This document shows positions 1 through 8,601 of a DNA stretch of 64,000 nucleotides, one piece after another (the stretch's first letter is position 1; each line of letters begins with the position of its first letter). Below the pieces are notes generated by a model that was given only the letters and a program-made list of their open reading frames with translations, was not told where the DNA came from and did no database searches. Location of the stretch: NCBI RefSeq assembly GCF_008124785.1, contig NZ_VNHU01000004.1:62001-126000 (forward strand). The letters are read 5' to 3'. The DNA comes from Aquimarina intermedia. GTDB taxonomy: Bacteria > Bacteroidota > Bacteroidia > Flavobacteriales > Flavobacteriaceae. A program made the position numbers and the translations under genes.

Positions 1-257
1 GAATCCGGATACGAGTTGGATATATCATCTAAGATACTGTTTAAACCCGCTTCCGACTCTTTTTTTATCAAATCCTGGAAAAATCCAATCCGTTGTGAAC
101 TTAAGGTGGTAGCTAATTGTGAAGGATGTACATCATAGACATGAACAATATCAAATTGACATGAGCTGCCTTTATACAATTGCATCGCATACACAATAGT
201 GTTCCATGCATTATCAGAAAAATCTGTTGGAATCAATATTCTTTTATCAGTTTGCAT
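1..257 (-). CDS. Universal stress protein (UspA family), 3' part cut by window edge
   Basis: The reverse strand starts with ATG at 257-255 and reads MQTDKRILIPTDFSDNAWN, the N-terminal signature shared with the two Usp genes upstream; the frame stays open to base 1, so only about 85 residues are visible. Usp domains are cytoplasmic alpha/beta nucleotide-binding folds induced by growth arrest or low oxygen. It lies 5 bp after the stop of the preceding Usp gene and is probably the third gene of one transcription unit driven from the promoter at 2019-2061. The ATP-binding loop and any second Usp domain lie outside the window, so its full architecture is unknown. Confidence 0.85.
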   Translation of the reverse strand, partial: MQTDKRILIPTDFSDNAWNTIVYAMQLYKGSSCQFDIVHVYDVHPSQLATTLSSQRIGFFQDLIKKESEAGLNSILDDISNSYPD

Positions 258-262
258 AAGCT

Positions 263-1120
263 CTAGGATGATTGTAACCGCTTTTCTGACGGAATCACTA
301 AAAACGGAATATTTGTATGGTAAGCGATTTGATTAATTACCGGTTTAAAAAGCAAGTTTTCAAAGAAGGAATGACGATTATGGATCATAATCAACAGATT
401 AATCTTTATTTTTTTCTGAAAATCTTCAACAGCTTCCATCACATCCATACCGTCTGCAATATGAAATATATGGGCATTTGTTTTGAAATAGTCGTCTAGA
501 TATGCTTTCACTTCTTCTTGATGTGCATCTAACTTAACCCCGTAATACGCATTTAAAATATTCAATCGGGATCCGTGATCTTCACAAATATCTTTGATTA
601 GCGGTAAAAATTCATTGGTAGTGTGCAGATTAAAGTCCGTAGGAAACAGTATTTCAAGTGGTTTTTCATATTCAAAATTATCAGGAACTGCTAACACAGG
701 GCATTTAGCTTTCTTAATTGTATACATTGTATGCGTACCTATAAAAACTTCCTTCGCACCGGTAGCTCCCTTAGTGCCCATAATGATAAGATCTATAGAA
801 TATTTATCTATCATCTCCTTAATCTCACCTATCAACGTATTAAATGCAGAACATCGCACAAATGTAAAGTTTGAAGTATCAAATTCTTCTTTTATCTTAT
901 CTTCTGTTCGCTCGATATCCCGTTTAGAATTCATCATAGCCACATCCTCCATTCCATATAAGGTTGGATTTTCTATCAAATAGCCTGTGTGGTAAGATAC
1001 CGGTGTAAATGTATTTAGTAAATAAAAAGTAACTTCTTCCTTCTTCAACAACTGCATAGCATAACGAATGGCGTTCATCGCATTGTCAGAAAAATCAGTG
1101 GGTAATAAAACATTTTTCAT
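263..1120 (-). CDS. Tandem-domain universal stress protein
   Basis: A 285-residue protein made of two Usp domains of about 140 residues each. The N-terminus MKNVLLPTDFSDNAMNA is the classical first strand and helix. The first domain has the ATP-binding pattern G-x2-G-x9-G-(S/T) around residues 115-130 (GTKGATG, then GTHT); the second domain (from about residue 155, 'EILFPTDFN') lacks that pattern, as is common for the degenerate half of tandem Usps. There is no signal peptide, so it should be cytoplasmic. It lies 24 bp downstream of another Usp gene and 5 bp upstream of a third. I infer co-transcription from the TGA-N6-TCA promoter at 2019-2061. The specific ligand and role are not visible. 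Confidence 0.9.
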   Translation of the reverse strand: MKNVLLPTDFSDNAMNAIRYAMQLLKKEEVTFYLLNTFTPVSYHTGYLIENPTLYGMEDVAMMNSKRDIERTEDKIKEEFDTSNFTFVRCSAFNTLIGEIKEMIDKYSIDLIIMGTKGATGAKEVFIGTHTMYTIKKAKCPVLAVPDNFEYEKPLEILFPTDFNLHTTNEFLPLIKDICEDHGSRLNILNAYYGVKLDAHQEEVKAYLDDYFKTNAHIFHIADGMDVMEAVEDFQKKIKINLLIMIHNRHSFFENLLFKPVINQIAYHTNIPFLVIPSEKRLQSS

Positions 1121-1144
1121 AAATTTAGATTTAAAATTACGTAG

Positions 1145-1990
1145 TTATCTGCTTAGATTCTGCATAACGAAAAAAGGAACTTTTAAATGCAATCCTATTT
1201 TATCTATCGTTGATTGATATAATATACTTTCCAGATACGAATGTCTTGAGTTAATCATAACAAGCATTTGAGCTCCGTAATCATCAATACATGTATTGAT
1301 TGCCGTTGTTAAATCATCAGAATCTCGTGTATGAAATTTTATTTCATTATCAGACAACGCTTCCTCTAGAAAAGCCTTATTATCTTCTTGACGAATAGCT
1401 AATTTTTCAAATTTGGATACATATAAGCAATGGATAATAGATCGATAACTCTTTGATAAAGAATGCAAAATTTTCAACTCTCTACGCTTATAAGGCAACC
1501 TAAAATCAGTAGGAAACAGAATGGTTTTAGGCCGGATATAGTTATATCCTGAAGGTATGGCCAACACAGGACATTTTACATATTTTAATACCTGAAGGGT
1601 ATGACTTCCAAAAGTGATTTTACGGTCATCGGTTTTACCGCGAGTTCCCATAATAACCACATCAATATTTTGTTCGTCTACCAACTCATTAGTCTCATCT
1701 ACCAAGTTGCCAAATCTGGACAAGGTCTTATAGGTATGTCTCGGATTAGGTGATATTTCAGCGAGTTTTTTAAGTAATGCAGCTAGCGCGTTTTCAGACG
1801 TTTGAAGCACCGAGGCCTTATAATCATCTAATAGCTCACGTGAGATTACACTGTTATTATCATATACCTCATCAGCATAAGCATGCATAATAAAAAACTC
1901 ACATCGTTCATACTTAAAAAGTTCTACAGCATAGTGTAAGGCGTTCAATGCGTTATCAGAAAAGTCAGTGGGAACTATAATTTTTTTCAT
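1145..1990 (-). CDS. Tandem-domain universal stress protein
   Basis: 281 residues, two Usp domains. MKKIIVPTDFSDNALNAL opens domain one; its nucleotide-binding loop GTRGKTDDRKITFGSHT fits G-x2-G-x9-G-S. Domain two begins near residue 155 (TILFPTDFR) and has no intact loop. This is the first gene of a three-Usp operon. A strong predicted promoter sits 29-71 bp upstream: a TAGATTTG -7 box (reverse strand, 2019-2026) with a TGACTTTTATCA site centred 33 bp further upstream. In other bacteria Usp genes next to cbb3 oxidase genes are often induced by low oxygen; that this one is too is an inference from the promoter. Confidence 0.9.
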   Translation of the reverse strand: MKKIIVPTDFSDNALNALHYAVELFKYERCEFFIMHAYADEVYDNNSVISRELLDDYKASVLQTSENALAALLKKLAEISPNPRHTYKTLSRFGNLVDETNELVDEQNIDVVIMGTRGKTDDRKITFGSHTLQVLKYVKCPVLAIPSGYNYIRPKTILFPTDFRLPYKRRELKILHSLSKSYRSIIHCLYVSKFEKLAIRQEDNKAFLEEALSDNEIKFHTRDSDDLTTAINTCIDDYGAQMLVMINSRHSYLESILYQSTIDKIGLHLKVPFFVMQNLSR

Positions 1991-2018
1991 CAGGCAGATT
2001 TTAAAACGACGTTGGTTA

Positions 2019-2061
2019 CAAATCTATGGGTATCTGTACTGCTTAACTATGACTTTTATCA
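2019..2061 (-). promoter_or_regulatory. CRP/FNR-type promoter of the three-Usp operon
   Basis: Reverse-strand -7 box TAGATTTG at 2019-2026 matches Bacteroidota TAnnTTTG. The 12-mer TGACTTTTATCA at 2050-2061 (TGA-N6-TCA) is centred 33 bp upstream of the box centre, the same spacing as at the other promoters of this set. That geometry places an activator near -40 (class II). Regulator identity is inferred. Confidence 0.7.
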
Positions 2062-2162
2062 GCTTCGCAAATACAATCAGTAACCGCTTACTTTTATCAT
2101 AACTTTATAAATAAACCCTGCTGAAATCCTTAACTTTAAAAAGAACATCAAAGTTTAAAGAA

Positions 2163-2387
2163 ATGCGTACCATTACAAAAGCTGTGATATCATTAGCTAC
2201 CCTGCTGCTTTTACTTGTAGTAATACTATCGGCCTATAATGCTCCATTCTTCTGGGTATATATAACGGTCTGCTGCGGACACCTATTTTTTATCTGGATG
2301 GTATATTATATTCTAACAGATAAACGTACGTCCACGAAGACTTTTGATGATTGGTATGAAGATCACACAATAAAGGATATAGAATAG
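2163..2387 (+). CDS. Small membrane protein of unknown function
   Basis: 74 residues. Two hydrophobic segments (about 9-28 and 30-52, the second rich in aromatics: FFWVYITVCC and FFIWMVYYIL) are followed by a short charged tail ending DWYEDHTIKDIE. I do not recognise the family. It precedes ccoI by 74 bp, but a separate predicted promoter (2403-2445) lies between them, so it need not be part of the oxidase operon. A possible -7 box TAACTTTA is at 2131-2138. A role in cbb3 assembly is possible from position only. Confidence 0.6.
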   Translation: MRTITKAVISLATLLLLLVVILSAYNAPFFWVYITVCCGHLFFIWMVYYILTDKRTSTKTFDDWYEDHTIKDIE

Positions 2388-2402
2388 ATAGTTACTTTTT
2401 AC

Positions 2403-2445
2403 TGATATATATCATATTATACTATTCGATTTCCTTGGATTTTTG
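2403..2445 (+). promoter_or_regulatory. CRP/FNR-type promoter of the cbb3 oxidase cluster
   Basis: The palindrome TGATATATATCA at 2403-2414 is centred 33 bp upstream of GATTTTTG (2438-2445), one mismatch from TAnnTTTG. The ccoI ATG follows at 2462. The same 12-mer occurs in the promoter of the kinase/regulator operon at 21457-21468. Confidence 0.7.
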
Positions 2446-2461
2446 CATATAAAAGTTCTTT

Positions 2462-4900
2462 ATGAGCGATTCCTTATGCTATCATTGCGGAGATTCTTGT
2501 GATACGACGCCTATTCAATTTGATGAAAAAATATTCTGCTGCTCCGGTTGTAAAACCGTCTACGAGATATTTACTGATAATGACCTTACCTGTTACTATG
2601 ATTTAGAACAGACCCCGGGTAGTACACCTGTTGATATTAAAGGGAAGTACGATTACTTAGATTCTAACGAAATTATTCATAAACTTTTAGACTTCACCGA
2701 TGAAACTACGCAGGTAGTAACCCTGTATATCCCAAAGATTCATTGTAGCTCATGTATCTGGATCCTCGAAAATTTACATAAGCTAAAAAGTGAGATCAAA
2801 AATTCTCAAATCGATTTTCCAAAAAAAACAGTTAGAATCACCTACGACGCAGTTAATTTTTCACTCAAAGAGGTGGTTTTACAACTGAGTTCTATTGGGT
2901 ACGAACCCTATATTAGTCTTGACGATCATGCGACAATAAAAAAAAGTATAGATCGCAGTTTATATTATAAATTGGGTGTTGCGGGTTTTGCTTTTGGCAA
3001 TGTGATGTTCTTGTCTTTTCCCGAGTATTTTGAAGTATCCGAATTTTGGTTAGATCAATACAAGTACGTTTTTAGGTATCTCATGCTGGCATTTTCGATA
3101 CCGGTAGTTTTTTATGCCGGTCAGGAGTATTTAGTTTCAGCGTACAAAGGCATACGTGCAGGTGTGCTCAACATTGACATTCCGATTGCACTGGGAATTA
3201 TAGTACTCTTCACTCGCAGCACTGTTGAGATACTTATGGATTGGGGAACGGGCTTCTTCGATAGCCTGACCGGACTTATTTTTTTCTTATTACTTGGTAA
3301 GTTTTTTCAGCAGAAAACCTATTCTTTTCTGTCGTTTGAAAGGGATTATAAATCCTACTTTCCTATTGCAGTTACCAGAATTACTTCCGACAGGTATAAG
3401 AAAGAAGAAACTATTCAAATCTATGATATTAAAAAAGGCGATCGATTGCTTATTCGTAACCATGAACTTATTCCGGTAGATAGCATTTTAATTGAAGGGG
3501 ATGGTCAAATCGATTATAGCTTTGTCACAGGAGAAAGTAATTTGGTTCATAAAGAATTAGGAGACTCACTATTTGCCGGAGGCCGTCAAAGTGCAGGAGC
3601 ATTGCAAATTGAAGCCTTAGAATCCGTAGAACAGAGTTATCTGACGCAACTATGGAGCAACGATGTATTTAATCAAGATAAAGACTCGCGGTATACTAAT
3701 ATCACCGACACCGTTAGTAAATATTTTACAATCACGATACTTATGATTGCTTGTATAGCTACTGCTTATTGGATATATGCAGATGCCAGTCAGGCAGCAC
3801 AAGTATGTACCGCCATTCTAATAATCGCATGTCCGTGTGCACTAGCGCTAGCCAGACCTTTTGCACTGGGTAACATGCTACGCATTTTTGGAAAGCAAGG
3901 TTTTTTCCTCAAAAACAGTACTGTAATAGAGCGTTTATCTCAGTTGGACACGCTTGTTTTTGATAAAACCGGGACCATGACTACTAACACCGGAGATGCC
4001 GTATTCTATACCGGTAAAGATTTGAATGCTGATCAATCGGTCTTATTAAACACAGCACTTAGAGCCTCCAATCATCCTTTGAGTAGGTCATTATATGCTG
4101 CTTTGAACGCTAATGAAGTTGTTTCCTTAGATGCTTATAAAGAATATCCCGGTGCCGGTATTGAGGCCATCTATAAAGATATAATCCTTCGTATTGGATC
4201 GGCTTCTTTTACAGGGGTACAAACCTCTTATTCGCATCTGGATACGACAGTACATATTGCTATTGATCAGGACTACAAAGGACACTACACCTTTCACAAT
4301 ACTTATAGACAGGGCTTATCTACCCTTTTCTCAAAATTAATTGGAACGCATCGCTTATTTATACTGTCAGGGGATAATGCCGGCGAAGCTTCTTATTTAA
4401 AACGTTTGCTGCCTACAGGTATACAGACATACTTTGATCAAAGGCCAAAAGATAAACTAGACTTTATTCAAAAACAGCAACAGGAAGGTAAAAAAGTTGG
4501 GATGATTGGCGACGGACTCAATGATGCCGGAGCCTTGGCTCAAAGTGATGTTGGTATTGCTATATCCGAAGATATCGCCGTGTTCTCCCCCGCTTGTGAT
4601 GCCATTATGGATGCTGCTCAATTTGATAGAATTGACTATTTCACTTCCTTATCCAAAAAAACGATTACCATCATCAAGAGTAGCATTATACTCTCTTTTC
4701 TTTACAATATCGTAGGCTTATACTTTGCCGTTACCGGTCAATTATCACCGCTTATCGCAGCTATATTGATGCCTCTTAGCTCTATATCTGTCTTAGTCTA
4801 TGTGACGCTACTCACCAATTGGGTGGCAAAGAAAAGAATCAAGATACGACCAGTCGCTCCACTCGAAAATCACAAAAAGTCATTTTCATTCAATAGCTGA
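2462..4900 (+). CDS. ccoI: Copper-translocating P1B-type ATPase CcoI for cbb3 oxidase assembly
   Basis: An 812-residue inner-membrane P-type ATPase that supplies copper for the CuB centre of cbb3 oxidase. In order: an N-terminal Cys-rich metal-binding segment (CYHCG at 6-10, CCSGC at 26-30), an HMA domain with CSSC at 95-98, transmembrane helices, the TGES actuator loop, the CPC membrane metal site (ACPCALALARP, about 456), the phosphorylation motif DKTGT (Asp near 501), SNHP of the nucleotide domain, and GDGLND in the hinge. All catalytic motifs are intact. The N-terminal Cys-rich extension followed by a degenerate HMA is typical of CcoI/FixI rather than of copper exporters. ccoS follows, which supports the CcoI assignment. 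Confidence 0.95.
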   Translation: MSDSLCYHCGDSCDTTPIQFDEKIFCCSGCKTVYEIFTDNDLTCYYDLEQTPGSTPVDIKGKYDYLDSNEIIHKLLDFTDETTQVVTLYIPKIHCSSCIWILENLHKLKSEIKNSQIDFPKKTVRITYDAVNFSLKEVVLQLSSIGYEPYISLDDHATIKKSIDRSLYYKLGVAGFAFGNVMFLSFPEYFEVSEFWLDQYKYVFRYLMLAFSIPVVFYAGQEYLVSAYKGIRAGVLNIDIPIALGIIVLFTRSTVEILMDWGTGFFDSLTGLIFFLLLGKFFQQKTYSFLSFERDYKSYFPIAVTRITSDRYKKEETIQIYDIKKGDRLLIRNHELIPVDSILIEGDGQIDYSFVTGESNLVHKELGDSLFAGGRQSAGALQIEALESVEQSYLTQLWSNDVFNQDKDSRYTNITDTVSKYFTITILMIACIATAYWIYADASQAAQVCTAILIIACPCALALARPFALGNMLRIFGKQGFFLKNSTVIERLSQLDTLVFDKTGTMTTNTGDAVFYTGKDLNADQSVLLNTALRASNHPLSRSLYAALNANEVVSLDAYKEYPGAGIEAIYKDIILRIGSASFTGVQTSYSHLDTTVHIAIDQDYKGHYTFHNTYRQGLSTLFSKLIGTHRLFILSGDNAGEASYLKRLLPTGIQTYFDQRPKDKLDFIQKQQQEGKKVGMIGDGLNDAGALAQSDVGIAISEDIAVFSPACDAIMDAAQFDRIDYFTSLSKKTITIIKSSIILSFLYNIVGLYFAVTGQLSPLIAAILMPLSSISVLVYVTLLTNWVAKKRIKIRPVAPLENHKKSFSFNS

Positions 4901-4958
4901 TAAATGTCATTAATTAAGAAAACTTTCACAAGTATTTTTGAATCCTAAACAAAAAAGT

Positions 4959-5147
4959 ATGGGAGTTATTTATGTCTTACTTACGATTAGTATTCTTGTA
5001 GCGATTGTGTTTTTTATAGCGTTTATCATATCCATCAAAAACGGCCAATATGATGACACCTATACCCCCTCGGTACGAATGTTATTTGATGACGAATTAA
5101 TTAAAACTCCCGTTGAACCCTCAACTTCCAATAAAAAACAATCCTGA
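4959..5147 (+). CDS. ccoS: cbb3 oxidase maturation protein CcoS
   Basis: 62 residues from ATG 4959 (MGVIYVLLTISILVAIVFF). An upstream in-frame TTG at 4938 would add seven residues, but family members normally begin at the MxVIY motif, so the ATG is preferred. There is one transmembrane helix followed by the CcoS signature GQYDDTYTPSVRMLFDDEL. CcoS is required for loading haem b and copper into CcoN. It sits between ccoI and ccoNO with 4 bp to the next start, consistent with one operon. Confidence 0.93.
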   Translation: MGVIYVLLTISILVAIVFFIAFIISIKNGQYDDTYTPSVRMLFDDELIKTPVEPSTSNKKQS

Positions 5148-5151
5148 TACT

Positions 5152-7356
5152 ATGGAAATGGAAAAATTCTACTACGATAATCAAATCGTAAAAAAATTCT
5201 TGTACGCTACAATGCTTTGGGGTATTGTTGGCATGTCAGTCGGGCTACTGCTGGCATTTATGTTCTTATTCCCCAATCTGACCGATGGCATCTCATGGCT
5301 TAGTTTTGGTCGCTTACGTCCGTTACATACCAATGCTGTTATTTTTGCCTTTGTGGGTAATGCGATTTTTGCAGGAGTCTACTACTCTACGCAGCGCTTA
5401 CTCAAAACCCGTATGTTTAGTGACGCACTAAGTAACATTAATTTCTGGGGCTGGCAATTGATTATTGTGGGAGCTGCTATTACGCTTCCTCTCGGGTACA
5501 CCACCTCAAAGGAATATGCAGAACTCGAATGGCCTTTCGATATTGCTATTGCAGTAATTTGGGTAGCTTTTGGTTGGAATCTTATCGGCACAATCTTAAG
5601 GCGTAGACAACGGCACATGTATGTGGCTATATGGTTTTATCTCGCCACTTTTGTTACCGTAGCCGTACTTCATATATTTAATAGCTTAGAACTGCCCGTA
5701 AGTGCCTTAAAAAGCTATTCAGTATATGCCGGAGTACAAGATGCACTGGTACAATGGTGGTATGGTCATAATGCTGTAGCCTTCTTTCTTACTACGCCTT
5801 TCTTAGGCTTGATGTATTATTTCATTCCAAAAGCTGCAAACAGGCCTATTTATTCCTACCGCTTATCGATTGTGCATTTCTGGTCACTAATTTTTATCTA
5901 TATCTGGGCAGGGCCACATCATTTACTATATTCTTCGCTACCTGATTGGGCGCAAAATCTGGGGGTTGCCTTTTCTATCATGCTGATCGCTCCCTCTTGG
6001 GGCGGTATGATCAATGGATTGTTGACGCTGCGTGGTGCCTGGGATAAAGTGCGAACAGATCCTGTGCTCAAATTTATGGTGGTGGCTATCACCGGATATG
6101 GTATGGCCACATTTGAAGGGCCTATGTTATCGCTTAAAAATGTAAATGCTATTGCTCATTTTAGTGACTGGGTCATCGCACACGTACATGTAGGAGCACT
6201 TGCCTGGAATGGTTTCTTGACCTTTGGGATGGTATACTGGTTAGTACCGAGAATGACAAAAACTAAACTATGGTCTGTCGGACTCGCTAATGTTCATTTT
6301 TGGATTGGTACACTGGGAATCATAATGTATGCCTTACCGATGTATGTTGCAGGTTTTGTGCAAGCGTCCATGTGGAAACAATTTAATCCTGATGGAACCT
6401 TAACCTACGGTAACTTTCTAGAAACTGTCAATGAAATCATTCCCATGTATTGGATGCGCGCCATTGGCGGAAGTCTTTTTATCCTGGGTGCGTTTGTCAT
6501 GTTGTACAACGTAATCATGACGATACGTAGTGGTAGTAAGGTTACAGATGAACTGGCTGAAGCTGCTCCCTTACAACGTGTTACCAAACATAGGACTGTG
6601 GGCGAAGGCTATCATACCTGGCTGGAGCGTAGACCAGTAAAGCTTACCATATTTGCTACCATCGCAATTCTTATTGGGGGTGCTGTACAAATTGTGCCTA
6701 CCCTACTTGTGGAGTCTAATATTCCAACCATCACAAGTGTCAAACCTTATACGCCCTTAGAACTGGAAGGAAGGGATATTTATATCAGAGAAAGTTGTGT
6801 TTCTTGTCACTCGCAGATGATTCGGCCTTTCCGTAGTGAAGTAGAACGCTATGGGGAATATTCAAAAGCGGGAGAATATGTATATGATCACCCTTTTTTA
6901 TGGGGAAGTAAACGTACCGGTCCGGATCTCTTCCGCGTAGGCGGAAAGTATTCTGATAACTGGCACCTTAATCACTTCTATGATCCGCAAAGTACGTCTT
7001 CCGGATCAATTATGCCAAGCTATAAATGGTTGATAATTGACGAGTTGGATCGTACCAATACAGAGACCAAAATGGAAGCTATGGTAACGCTGGGAGTTCC
7101 TTACACCATAGAAGAAATTAATCGTGCACAACAATGGATGGACGAACAGGCAACGCAAATAGAGAAAAATCTGTACAGTGATCCTGATTTTGCTAAAGCT
7201 TACGACGCAGACAAAAAGTTTGCTCAGGAGAACGGTGAAGAGTTTGTCGAGATGCGCAATCGAGAAGTCGTGGCGCTTATTGCTTATATCCAACGCCTAG
7301 GTACGGATATAAAAGTGAAAAATAAAGAAATGATTGTTGAATCTAACGCTAACTAA
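5152..7356 (+). CDS. ccoNO: Fused cbb3-type cytochrome c oxidase subunits I and II (CcoN-CcoO)
   Basis: About 734 residues from ATG 5152; an in-frame TTG at 5113 overlapping ccoS would add 13 residues and is less likely. The first ~480 residues are the haem-copper core: HTNAVIFAF (low-spin haem ligand), WWYGHNAVAFF (CuB His), AGPHHLLY (CuB His pair), and AHVHVGALAWNG (haem b and b3 ligands). After a last helix (TIFATIAILIGG) the C-terminal third is CcoO: ESCVSCHSQMIRPF supplies the haem c CxxCH, and SGSIMPSYKW the distal Met. The N-O fusion is typical of Bacteroidota. It catalyses oxygen reduction at high affinity, with proton pumping, in the inner membrane. Confidence 0.96.
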   Translation: MEMEKFYYDNQIVKKFLYATMLWGIVGMSVGLLLAFMFLFPNLTDGISWLSFGRLRPLHTNAVIFAFVGNAIFAGVYYSTQRLLKTRMFSDALSNINFWGWQLIIVGAAITLPLGYTTSKEYAELEWPFDIAIAVIWVAFGWNLIGTILRRRQRHMYVAIWFYLATFVTVAVLHIFNSLELPVSALKSYSVYAGVQDALVQWWYGHNAVAFFLTTPFLGLMYYFIPKAANRPIYSYRLSIVHFWSLIFIYIWAGPHHLLYSSLPDWAQNLGVAFSIMLIAPSWGGMINGLLTLRGAWDKVRTDPVLKFMVVAITGYGMATFEGPMLSLKNVNAIAHFSDWVIAHVHVGALAWNGFLTFGMVYWLVPRMTKTKLWSVGLANVHFWIGTLGIIMYALPMYVAGFVQASMWKQFNPDGTLTYGNFLETVNEIIPMYWMRAIGGSLFILGAFVMLYNVIMTIRSGSKVTDELAEAAPLQRVTKHRTVGEGYHTWLERRPVKLTIFATIAILIGGAVQIVPTLLVESNIPTITSVKPYTPLELEGRDIYIRESCVSCHSQMIRPFRSEVERYGEYSKAGEYVYDHPFLWGSKRTGPDLFRVGGKYSDNWHLNHFYDPQSTSSGSIMPSYKWLIIDELDRTNTETKMEAMVTLGVPYTIEEINRAQQWMDEQATQIEKNLYSDPDFAKAYDADKKFAQENGEEFVEMRNREVVALIAYIQRLGTDIKVKNKEMIVESNAN

Positions 7357-7358
7357 TC

Positions 7359-7544
7359 ATGTTGAAATTTATAAAAGGACATATGGAAAGTATCGACGGT
7401 ATCGAGATCTATCCAATGATCTCACTACTCATCTTTTTTATATTCTTTACAGTGCTCTTTTGGTGGATATTCACTGCAAATAAAGCTTATATCAAAGAAG
7501 TAAGTAACCTACCATTAGAAACTAAAAATCAAGATATTACATGA
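7359..7544 (+). CDS. ccoQ: CcoQ-like small subunit of cbb3 oxidase
   Basis: 61 residues with one transmembrane helix (about 19-42, MISLLIFFIFFTVLFWWIF) followed by a short hydrophilic tail. The length, single helix and position between ccoNO and ccoP fit CcoQ/FixQ, which stabilises the complex; the sequence itself is weakly conserved, so the name rests largely on context. It starts 2 bp after the ccoNO stop and overlaps ccoP by 4 bp (ATGA), so the genes are translationally coupled. Confidence 0.85.
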   Translation: MLKFIKGHMESIDGIEIYPMISLLIFFIFFTVLFWWIFTANKAYIKEVSNLPLETKNQDIT

Positions 7545-8428
7545 GAACACTATCATCCTACCTTAGAGTACTGGCATTTGTCTGCATCACCTATATTTTA
7601 ATTCTGTTGACTCAAGACAGCGCCAGGGAAAACTCGTTAGTCACGCAGCCGGTTTTTTGGGTGGTTATGAGTATCGTATTGCTAATCGCTGTAGCTATTG
7701 AGATTTGTGTGGCTGCTTTACAAAGCATCCTTTTCAGATCGCTTAAACCGGAAGCACAAGAACGGTATTTAACAACCGAAAGCGAACGTAAAGCAAAACA
7801 ATTTGTCTGGATAAAACGAACCTATCTCAAATTGGTAGATAGCACTCCTGTTGACGAAGAGGAAGAAATAATCCTGGACCATAATTATGATGGTATCAAG
7901 GAGCTTGATAATAACCTACCCCCATGGTGGGTCTATGGTTTTTATGCTTCCATCGTGTTTGCTGTTGTATATATGGTTCGTTTTCATGTCTTTGATGATT
8001 ATACACAAGCCGAGGAATACGAAACTGAAGTTGCCGAAGCCAAAGTTGCTATTGCGGAGTATAAAAGAACTGCCAAAAATTTTGTGGATGTAAACTCGGT
8101 AGTCATACTGACAGATCCCGCTGATTTAAAAGCTGGTAAGGCTGTATTCGAAAGCAATTGCGTGGCTTGCCATAAAGCAGATGGCGGCGGTGGTATCGGA
8201 CCCAATCTAACGGATGCGTATTGGATTCTAGGCGGCGGAATCAAAAATGTATTCAATACCATATCTGAAGGTGGACGCGATGGTAAAGGTATGGTCGCCT
8301 GGAAACAAATTCTTAAACCGGCAGAAATGGCGCAGGTCTCAAGTTACGTGCTTTCACTTAATGGCACTACGCCGTCAGAACCCAAAGAGCCGCAAGGTGA
8401 ACTTTGGACAAAAGTGGTTGGGAAGTAG
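7541..8428 (+). CDS. ccoP: cbb3 oxidase cytochrome c subunit III (CcoP), single-haem form
   Basis: 295 residues. Two N-terminal transmembrane segments (about 7-25 and 40-64) precede the usual CcoP anchor NLPPWWVYGFYASIVFAVVY (about 128-147). The periplasmic domain has a single haem site, NCVACHKADG, followed by GIGPNLTD and the axial Met region GKGMVAWKQ. Proteobacterial CcoP carries two c-type haems and one helix; the extra N-terminal pair of helices and single haem are known from Bacteroidota. The subunit passes electrons to CcoO. The stop codon TAG (8426-8428) runs directly into a heptanucleotide repeat. Confidence 0.94.
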   Translation: MRTLSSYLRVLAFVCITYILILLTQDSARENSLVTQPVFWVVMSIVLLIAVAIEICVAALQSILFRSLKPEAQERYLTTESERKAKQFVWIKRTYLKLVDSTPVDEEEEIILDHNYDGIKELDNNLPPWWVYGFYASIVFAVVYMVRFHVFDDYTQAEEYETEVAEAKVAIAEYKRTAKNFVDVNSVVILTDPADLKAGKAVFESNCVACHKADGGGGIGPNLTDAYWILGGGIKNVFNTISEGGRDGKGMVAWKQILKPAEMAQVSSYVLSLNGTTPSEPKEPQGELWTKVVGK

Positions 8429-8497
8429 ACAAGAGACAAGAGACAAGAGACAAGAGACAAGAGACAAGAGACAAGAGACAAGAGACAAGAGACAAGA
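8428..8497 (+). repeat. Ten perfect tandem copies of heptamer GACAAGA
   Basis: Ten identical 7-bp units run without interruption from the last base of the ccoP stop codon to 8497 and then decay into GAAAAGAGAAGAG-type sequence to about 8530. All purines except the C are on the + strand. Such arrays are prone to slipped-strand length change. The array lies outside both reading frames (ccoP ends at its first base; ccoG starts at 8602). Confidence 0.97.
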
Positions 8498-8601
8498 GAA
8501 AAGAGAAGAGAGTAGAGAGCAAAGAGCAAAAACTAAGAACTAGTGGCTCGTGGCTAAAACAACTTGTGCCTAGAGCCTAGAAAAACTATAAAGAAAAAAC
8601 A
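8498..8601 (+). repeat. Decayed purine tract followed by ACTAGTGG/CTAG-type short repeats
   Basis: After the heptamers the sequence is degenerate purine-rich (AGAGAAGAGAGTAGAGAGC) and then holds short related words: AACTAGTGGCTCGTGGCTA, ACTTGTGCCTAGAGCCTAG. The same two-part composition, a purine tract then ACTAGTGCCTA words, recurs between ccoG and ccoH (10027-10166). No gene is seen here. A Bacteroidota promoter is not obvious, so ccoG is probably read from upstream. Confidence 0.7.

Noticed and set aside
2088-2099. TTACTTTTATCA as another CRP/FNR-type site before the gene at 2163
   Set aside because: It lacks the first TGA half and the nearest -7 box (2131-2138) is 41 bp away rather than 33.
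8428-8497. CRISPR-like array
   Set aside because: Units are 7 bp, contiguous and without spacers: a simple tandem repeat.
8247-8543. A 98-codon + strand frame across the ccoP end and the heptamer array, with a repeated RQETRDK pattern
   Set aside because: It overlaps ccoP in another frame, and its repetitive part is just the translation of the 7-bp repeat (21-bp period). No start signal or family match.
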